64,000 bases of DNA from Bog-473 sp035947875 (GTDB lineage: Bacteria; Actinomycetota; Acidimicrobiia; Acidimicrobiales; RAAP-2): assembly GCA_035947875.1 (NCBI GenBank), contig DASZJQ010000109.1:29209-93208 (forward strand), given 5' to 3'. Positions 58,496 through 64,000 of this stretch are shown in pieces; the first letter of the stretch is position 1, and every line of letters starts with the position of its first letter. The notes under the pieces are model-generated. The model saw nothing but the letters and a program-made list of their open reading frames with translations, searched no databases and had not been told where the DNA came from. The position numbers were made by a program, and so were the translations under genes.

Positions 58496-59548
58496 ATGAG
58501 AGTGCTGGTGGCCATGTCGGGAGGAGTCGACTCCTCGGTGGCCGCCGCGCTCCTGGTCGAGGCGGGCCACGATGTCGTCGGGGCCACGCTCAAGCTGTGG
58601 GGAGGGGAGTCGGACTCGGGTTGTTGCTCGGTGGCCGACGTCGACGACGCGCGCCGGGTGGCGCAACAACTGGGGATCGACCATCACGTCTTCAACTTGA
58701 CCGACGAGTTCGACGCCCACGTGGTGGCGCCCTACGTACAGGCCCACGCCCGGGGACGGACCCCCAACCCCTGCATCGAGTGCAACCGATCCATCAAGTT
58801 CGACCGCCTGCTGGCGCGGGCAAGCCGCATGGGCTTCGAGCGCCTGGCCACCGGGCACCATGCCCGGGTCACCGGCGACGGCTCGCTCAGGCTCCGCCGG
58901 GGTGCCGATGTGGACAAGGACCAGTCCTATGTGCTCTCGATGCTGGGACAGGACGAGCTGGCCCGCGTCGTCTTCCCGGTGGGAGAGATGACCAAGAGCG
59001 ACGTGCGCGCCCGCGCCGTTCGCTTGGGACTGCGCACGGCGGACAAGCCCGACAGCCAGGACGTGTGCTTCATCGGGAGTACGGAAGGACGAGCCGGGTT
59101 CCTCTCCCGCCAGTTGGAGTTCCATGCCGCCGATGTCGTGAACGGTGCCGGGGATCCGGTCGGTACGGTCGACGCGGTGGAGTTGGTCACCGTGGGTCAG
59201 CGCAAGGGCATGGGGCACGGTACCGACGGCGCTCGACGTTACGTCGTCGCAGTCGACGTCCCGTCCCGTCGCGTCACCGTCGGCAGCGCGGCCGAGGCGG
59301 TGACCTCCGCCATCGCCCTGCCCGGTTCGACCCTCACCTGGGTCGACCGGCCGCTCGGTGACGGCGAACGCGCCGTCGCCCAGGTCAGCGCCCACGGACG
59401 CCCGGCCCCGTGCTCACTCGCTCGGACCGATGACGGGCTGATGGTGGAGTTCGACGCACCCCAGCGCCCGGTGGCGGCGGGGCAGACCGTGGCCCTCTAC
59501 GACATCGTGGAACAGGACGCGGTGGTCGGCGCGGGCATCGCCGCTTGA
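58496..59548 (+). CDS. mnmA: tRNA 2-thiouridine synthase MnmA
   Basis: 350 aa from the ATG at 58496. PP-loop SGGVDSSVAAALL at the start, KLWGGESDSGCCSVADVDDARRVA, the catalytic Cys96 in NPCIECNRSIKF, and a second Cys in DSQDVCFIGS. It adds the 2-thio group to the wobble uridine of tRNA-Glu, -Gln and -Lys, with sulfur from the neighbouring desulfurase. The 351-codon length is typical. Confidence 0.95.
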   Translation: MRVLVAMSGGVDSSVAAALLVEAGHDVVGATLKLWGGESDSGCCSVADVDDARRVAQQLGIDHHVFNLTDEFDAHVVAPYVQAHARGRTPNPCIECNRSIKFDRLLARASRMGFERLATGHHARVTGDGSLRLRRGADVDKDQSYVLSMLGQDELARVVFPVGEMTKSDVRARAVRLGLRTADKPDSQDVCFIGSTEGRAGFLSRQLEFHAADVVNGAGDPVGTVDAVELVTVGQRKGMGHGTDGARRYVVAVDVPSRRVTVGSAAEAVTSAIALPGSTLTWVDRPLGDGERAVAQVSAHGRPAPCSLARTDDGLMVEFDAPQRPVAAGQTVALYDIVEQDAVVGAGIAA

Positions 59549-59590
59549 CCGTGGCCGACCGGGGCCGACCGGGGTTGATGGTGGCTGAGC

Positions 59591-61699
59591 GTGGCTGACC
59601 CTGAAGACGCGGCCGCGACGGCTCGGGCCTCCGAGTTGCGCGAGCTCATCACCTACCACAACGAGCGGTACCACACGCTGGACGCGCCGGAGATCCCGGA
59701 CGCCGAGTTCGACCTCCTGGTCCGAGAGTTACGGGACCTCGAGGCCAGCCATCCCGCTCTGGCCTCTCCCGATTCGCCGACCCAGACCGTGGGCGGGGCC
59801 CCGCTGGGCCTGTTCCAAGCAGTCCGGCACCGGGTCCCCATGATGAGCCTCGACAACGCCTTCGCCGAGGAGGACCTTCGAGCCTGGGCCGAGCGTTTGC
59901 GCCGCCCGGTGCCCGACCTCGACCTGGCCCGACTCGTGTTTTCCAGCGAGCCCAAGGTCGACGGCGTGGCCATGTCGTTGACCTACGAGCGCGGTCGTTA
60001 CGTGCAGGCGGCCACCCGTGGTGACGGGGTGACCGGGGAGGACGTCACCGCCAACGTGGCCACCGTCAAGGTCGTACCCCACCGGCTGAACGCCAAGGCC
60101 GGCCCCTTTCCCGACCTGCTCGAGGTCCGGGGCGAGATCTACATGCCGTTGGCCGAATTTGCCGCCATGAACGCCGCCCAGGCGGCCGCCGGCGAGAGAT
60201 TGTTCGTCAACCCCCGGAACTCGGCCGCCGGTTCGCTCCGACAGAAGGACCCGGGCATGACCGCCAAGCGGCCGCTTTCGTTCTGGGCCTACCAGGTGGG
60301 GTTGGTCGAGGGCATCCCGAGCAAGAGCCCGTGGCCGGCGGCGTCGCAGTGGGGCACGCTGGAACTCCTCCGCCGCGCCGGTTTCCCGGTCAGTCCCGAC
60401 GCACGCCAGTTGACCGGGATCGACGCCGCCATCGCCCGGTGCCGGGAACTGGCCGCCGAGCGCCACGATCTGGCCTACGAGATCGACGGCGTGGTGACCA
60501 AGGTCGATGACCTGGCCCTCCACGCCCAGTTGGGCGCCACCTCACGGGCGCCCCGCTGGGCCATAGCCTTCAAGTTCCCCCCCGAAGAGCGCACCTCGAG
60601 GCTCTTGGGCATCTCCGTGTCGATCGGCCGGACCGGGCGGGCCACGCCGTTCGGCCGCCTCGAGCCGGTCTTCGTCGGTGGCTCGACCGTGTCCCTGGCC
60701 ACCCTGCACAACGAGGATCAGGTGCGGGTCAAGGACGTCCGTCCGGGCGACGTGGTGATCGTGCGCAAGGCGGGGGACGTCATTCCCGAGATCGTCGGAC
60801 CCGTGCTGACCGGGCCCGGGGTGCCGAAGCGGCGCAAGCCCAAGTGGAAGTTCCCGGCCGTCTGCCCGTCCTGCGGTGAGGCCCTGGTGCGCCTGGAGGG
60901 TGAGAGCGACACGTACTGCACCAACATCGACTGCCCGGCGCAACGGGTCCAACGCATCGCCCACTACGCCTCGCGATCGGCCATGGACATCGAGGGGCTG
61001 GGCGAGGAACGGGTGATCCAACTGGTGGGGGCCGGGCTCATCGCCGACCCGGCCGACCTCTACGGCCTCACGGTGGAACAACTGCTGGCCCTCGAGCGGT
61101 TCGCCGCGATCTCCGCCACCAATCTGGTCCAGGCCATCGCGGCCTCGACCACCCAGCCCCTCAGCCGCCTGCTGGTCGCCCTGGGCATCCGTCACCTCGG
61201 CCCGACCGGGGCGCGCGCCATGGCCCGGGCCCTGGGAACGCTCGACGCCATCATGGCGGCCGATGAAGCCGCGTTGGCGGCGGTGGAGGGCATCGGCTCG
61301 ATCATCGCGGCCAGCGTGGCCGAGTTCCTGGCCGCCCCGCTCAACCAGTCCGTCCTGGCGCGCTTGCGGGCGGCCGGGGTCGCCACCGAAGAGCCCGGCG
61401 GTGCGACGGCGCCGGCCGGAGGCTCCGGGCCAGACGGCACGGCAGCGCCCGGGACCCTCCAGGGCAAGGCGGTCGTGGTCACCGGCGCGGTGACCGGCTA
61501 CACCCGCGAAGGGGCCGAGGAGGCGATCATGGCCCGCGGCGGCAAGTCCCCGGGCAGTGTGTCGAAGAAGACGTTCGCCTTGGTCGTGGGCGACGCCCCC
61601 GGGGCCAGCAAGCTGAAGAAGGCCGAGGAATTGGCAATCCCCATTGTGCCCGCCGAGCGCTTCGAATCGCTGCTCGAATCGGGCGAGCTCCCGAATTAG
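59591..61699 (+). CDS. ligA: NAD-dependent DNA ligase
   Basis: 702 aa from a GTG at 59591. It seals nicks in duplex DNA. The N-terminal Ia domain (ITYHNERYHTLDAPEIPDAEFDLL) binds NMN, and the nucleotidyltransferase motif is SEPKVDGVA with Lys122 as AMP acceptor. A four-Cys zinc site (CPSCG and C-x5-C) follows, then helix-hairpin-helix repeats. A BRCT domain (about 620-700) ends it (VVVTGAVTGYTREGAEEAI). The gap before it contains short imperfect duplications of GGCCGACCGGG and GTGGCTGA. Confidence 0.95.
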   Translation: MADPEDAAATARASELRELITYHNERYHTLDAPEIPDAEFDLLVRELRDLEASHPALASPDSPTQTVGGAPLGLFQAVRHRVPMMSLDNAFAEEDLRAWAERLRRPVPDLDLARLVFSSEPKVDGVAMSLTYERGRYVQAATRGDGVTGEDVTANVATVKVVPHRLNAKAGPFPDLLEVRGEIYMPLAEFAAMNAAQAAAGERLFVNPRNSAAGSLRQKDPGMTAKRPLSFWAYQVGLVEGIPSKSPWPAASQWGTLELLRRAGFPVSPDARQLTGIDAAIARCRELAAERHDLAYEIDGVVTKVDDLALHAQLGATSRAPRWAIAFKFPPEERTSRLLGISVSIGRTGRATPFGRLEPVFVGGSTVSLATLHNEDQVRVKDVRPGDVVIVRKAGDVIPEIVGPVLTGPGVPKRRKPKWKFPAVCPSCGEALVRLEGESDTYCTNIDCPAQRVQRIAHYASRSAMDIEGLGEERVIQLVGAGLIADPADLYGLTVEQLLALERFAAISATNLVQAIAASTTQPLSRLLVALGIRHLGPTGARAMARALGTLDAIMAADEAALAAVEGIGSIIAASVAEFLAAPLNQSVLARLRAAGVATEEPGGATAPAGGSGPDGTAAPGTLQGKAVVVTGAVTGYTREGAEEAIMARGGKSPGSVSKKTFALVVGDAPGASKLKKAEELAIPIVPAERFESLLESGELPN

Positions 61700-61766
61700 C
61701 CGCCATATTGATCGGCGGAGCGTCCACCGGCACCGCCCATTTGATCACTAGCCTGGGAATGCCCTA

Positions 61767-63737
61767 ATGCCCCAAATTTCTGATTCCATCGGCCGGGTCC
61801 TTGGGACGCGGTACCGTCTGCTCTCCGCGCTCGGCACCGGCGCTTCGGCGCACGTCTTCCTCGCTGAGGACGTGTCCTTGCAGCGCCATGTCGCCGTCAA
61901 GGTCCTGCTGCCGGGGTTGGCCTCGGATACCTCCTTCTTGAAGCGCTTCGGCGCCGAGGCCCGATCGGTCGCCTCGCTCAACCACCCCCACATCCTGCGC
62001 GTGTTCGACTGGGGTGAGGACACCGATGGCCCGTATCTCGTCACCGAGTATCTCGGTGGGGGCTCGTTGCGCGACCTCCTCGACCGCGGCGTACGGCTGA
62101 GCCACTCGCAGGCCGCCCAGTTGGGGGCCGAGGTGGCGCAGGGTCTGGCCTATGCCCACTCCCGCAGCCTGGTGCACCGCGACATCAAGCCGGCGAACCT
62201 CCTCTTCGACGAGGAGGGCCGGGTGCGCGTGGCCGACTTCGGCGTGGCCCGGGCCCTGGCCGAAGCGGCCTGGACGGAACCGGCGGGGGCGATGGTCGGC
62301 ACGGCCCGCTATGCCTCCCCCGAATCGGCCGAGGGCAAGAAGGTGGACGGACGGGCCGACGTGTACTCGTTGGCCCTGGTGCTCTACGAGGCGGTCACCG
62401 GCACCGTGCCCTTCGTGGCGGACACGACGATGGGCACCCTGATGGCGCGGGTCGGCGTTCCGTTGCCCCCCAATTCGGCGCTCGGGCCGTTGGACGAGGT
62501 GCTGTCGCGGGCGGCGGCACCCGAGGTCGAGGACCGCCTGGACGCCGCCGGCCTGGCCGCACGACTGGGCGCGTTGGCCAGTGCGCTGCCGACCCCTCAG
62601 CCCCTTCCTCTCCACCCTCCCCGACACGAGGAGCCACTGCCCATGAACGGGTTCCGCCCGCCCGTTCTGGCCGACCAGACCCAGGTGGCGGTGCCGATGG
62701 TGCCGATCGCTCCGGTCGGGACCAGGGCTGGGCCGGGCGAGGTCTTCGATGCCGAGCTGACCGACGAGAAGAAGCGCCGACGCAAGCCGGCGAGCGGGGC
62801 GACGGGCGGTGGGGCGGTCGTGGCGTCGCGCCCGCGGGGCCGCCGCAAGCGGTATTGGATCATCGGCGCCGTCATCTTGGTGCTGGCGTTGGCCGCCGGC
62901 GGCCTGGTGGCGGCCGAGAACAAGGTCTTCACCCCGTCCCATCCCGCTCCGGTCCTGGTCAAACTGACTCTGGCCAAGGCGCACGCCGCCGCCACCAAGG
63001 ACCACTTCACCCTGCGTCTCGACCACGGCGTCACCTCCATCGCCGTGCCGGCCGGATCGGTGATCTCGCAGACGCCCAAGCCCGGCACGGTGCTGAAGGA
63101 GGGATCCACGGTCTCGGTCGTCCCCTCCATCGGTCCGCCGCCGGTCACCGTCCCGCCCCTGGCCGGCATGACCTGCGCCCAGGCCACCGTCGCCCTCACC
63201 GCGGCGCACCTCGTGGGGACGTGCGCGGCGCCGCAGTACAGCAGCACCGTGGCGGCGGGGGTCCTGCTCGAGTGGGTCTACGGGACGACGCCCAACCCGA
63301 CCAGCGCGCCCTACGGGTCCACCATCACGATGGTCCCCTCGCAGGGCCACGCGCCGGTCCCGGTCCCCGACATCCCCCAGACGTATACGTTCGGGCAGGC
63401 CCAGGCCGCGCTGCAGGCGGTCGGCCTGACCGCCACGCAGGACCCGGAGTCCAGCACGACGATCACCTCGGGCATGGTCATCTCGACCAACCCGGCCAGT
63501 GGTGCCATGGCTCCCTTCGGCTCCGCTGTCACGGTCACCGTCTCGACCGGCCCGCCGACGGTGGCGGTGCCCAACGTCATCGGTGAGACCATCGCGCAGG
63601 CCACGGCGACCCTCCAGGGGGCCGGCCTGACCGTGGCCGGCGTGAGCGGTGATCCCAGCAAGCCGGCCAAGGGCAGTGATCCCCCGACGGGCGCGACGGT
63701 CCCGACGGGATCAGCGGTCACCATCCTCACCCACTGA
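61767..63737 (+). CDS. Serine/threonine protein kinase with PASTA domains (PknB-like)
   Basis: 656 aa. The kinase domain (about 15-275) has the Gly-rich loop ALGTGASAHVFLAED, ATP Lys45 (VAVKVL), HRDIKPANLLF with Asp139, DFGVAR (Asp157) and an activation loop ending ARYASPESAEGK. A Pro/basic juxtamembrane region (about 280-362) leads to one membrane helix (about 364-386, WIIGAVILVLALAAGGLVAAE). The outside part holds about four PASTA domains (about 398-655), which bind peptidoglycan or muropeptides. Likely role: sensing cell-wall state and phosphorylating divisome or growth proteins. Confidence 0.93.
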   Translation: MPQISDSIGRVLGTRYRLLSALGTGASAHVFLAEDVSLQRHVAVKVLLPGLASDTSFLKRFGAEARSVASLNHPHILRVFDWGEDTDGPYLVTEYLGGGSLRDLLDRGVRLSHSQAAQLGAEVAQGLAYAHSRSLVHRDIKPANLLFDEEGRVRVADFGVARALAEAAWTEPAGAMVGTARYASPESAEGKKVDGRADVYSLALVLYEAVTGTVPFVADTTMGTLMARVGVPLPPNSALGPLDEVLSRAAAPEVEDRLDAAGLAARLGALASALPTPQPLPLHPPRHEEPLPMNGFRPPVLADQTQVAVPMVPIAPVGTRAGPGEVFDAELTDEKKRRRKPASGATGGGAVVASRPRGRRKRYWIIGAVILVLALAAGGLVAAENKVFTPSHPAPVLVKLTLAKAHAAATKDHFTLRLDHGVTSIAVPAGSVISQTPKPGTVLKEGSTVSVVPSIGPPPVTVPPLAGMTCAQATVALTAAHLVGTCAAPQYSSTVAAGVLLEWVYGTTPNPTSAPYGSTITMVPSQGHAPVPVPDIPQTYTFGQAQAALQAVGLTATQDPESSTTITSGMVISTNPASGAMAPFGSAVTVTVSTGPPTVAVPNVIGETIAQATATLQGAGLTVAGVSGDPSKPAKGSDPPTGATVPTGSAVTILTH

Positions 63738-63758
63738 GTCACGAGTAACGACACCGTC

Positions 63759-64000
63759 ATGATCCTCCCCTTTGACCCGGCCTGTGACCTCTGCGAGGCG
63801 GCGCGCCTCTCGGAGTGGCACCACGAGGACGACGTCTGCTGGGTCGCCGACTGCGAGGTCTGCGGCGTGCCCATGGTGGTGTGGAAGCACCATGGCCCGG
63901 TCCCGCCGGACTCCGACGTGGCCCACATGATGGAGCAACTGACGCTGGTGGCCGACGCCCGATTCGGCCCGGAGGGATGGTCGATCGACCGGATCATGCG
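63759..64000 (+). CDS. CxxC-rich protein, possibly HIT-like (partial, 3' end outside window)
   Basis: The first 80 codons are present, from the ATG at 63759, 21 nt after the kinase stop. The start shows a CDLC pair (PACDLCEAARLSEW), then CWVADCEVCGVPMVVWKHHGP, so two CxxC-like pairs with intervening His residues. I recall similar short proteins near HIT-family annotations in Acidimicrobiia-type genomes. The pattern suggests zinc binding. It continues past the right edge, so length and function are open. Confidence 0.6.
   Translation, partial: MILPFDPACDLCEAARLSEWHHEDDVCWVADCEVCGVPMVVWKHHGPVPPDSDVAHMMEQLTLVADARFGPEGWSIDRIM

Noticed and set aside
59549..59590. Short tandem duplications before ligA as a functional repeat
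   Set aside because: Only two imperfect units of about 10 bp; likely drift in GC-rich spacer DNA.
1..64000. tRNA genes, rRNA, CRISPR arrays, insertion sequences or phage genes
   Set aside because: No cloverleaf-like sequences, regularly spaced repeats, transposases or integrases were recognised anywhere in the window.

Overview
The window is GC-rich, densely coding DNA with GTG and TTG starts, many 1-4 nt stop/start overlaps, two F420-type LLM oxidoreductases, a DUF1707 protein, a PASTA-domain serine/threonine kinase and an iscS-mnmA-ligA run. Together these point to an actinobacterium. An Acidimicrobiia-like lineage is my best guess, but it is an inference. I saw no transposases, CRISPR array, rRNA or tRNA.

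Layout. (1) 1-4.8 kb: amine/polyamine catabolism, with the 5' end of a probable FAD amine oxidoreductase, a class III aminotransferase, an Lrp/AsnC regulator, an aminobutyraldehyde-type dehydrogenase and alanine dehydrogenase. A gamma-glutamylpolyamine synthetase-like GS and a PuuD-like hydrolase (51-53.5 kb) and a succinate-semialdehyde-type dehydrogenase (55.9 kb) look like the rest of the same route. (2) 5-10.7 kb: a secreted lipase, a DUF1707/LiaF-like/cyclase fusion, an MFS exporter and small proteins. (3) 11-15.6 kb: an acyl-CoA degradation operon with paired acyl-CoA dehydrogenases, a CoA-transferase and paired MaoC-type hydratases. A second acyl-CoA/ketone block lies at 31.8-37.7 kb: acyl-CoA ligase, FMN hydroxyacid oxidase, LLM, NTF2-like, DUF35 and thiolase-like proteins. 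The makeup resembles actinobacterial steroid or isoprenoid side-chain catabolism. (4) 15.6-23 kb: a YcaQ-like glycosylase, a DinB-like protein, an LLM oxidoreductase, DUF2332, then geranylgeranyl-reductase-like, MenG/UbiE-like and UbiA-like genes that suggest isoprenoid quinone or lipid modification.

(5) 23-31 kb: a gene-poor stretch and then the most unusual region. An ECF sigma factor and a membrane anti-sigma-like protein are followed by a secreted Yx(FWY)xxD-type protein, a YbhN/LPG-synthase-type membrane protein overlapping an FtsH protease, and a small membrane protein. A 19-bp motif (GTAACYC-N7-TATCT) occurs three times exactly and twice approximately, only in the gaps here: in front of the sigma factor, the secreted protein, the last membrane protein and a hairpin-bearing non-coding stretch. 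I propose an ECF-controlled envelope regulon.

(6) 37.7-44.7 kb: a DUF3089 hydrolase, two HAD phosphatases, a quinone reductase, a glutathione-peroxidase-like protein, an EEP nuclease and an HPP protein. (7) 44.9-64 kb: mostly housekeeping, with a long IleRS, a MarR/YceI divergent pair with a palindromic control region, an FGGY kinase, a sirtuin, an AMP ligase, cysteine desulfurase plus MnmA (tRNA thiolation), LigA, a PknB-like kinase and the start of a CxxC-rich protein cut by the window end.
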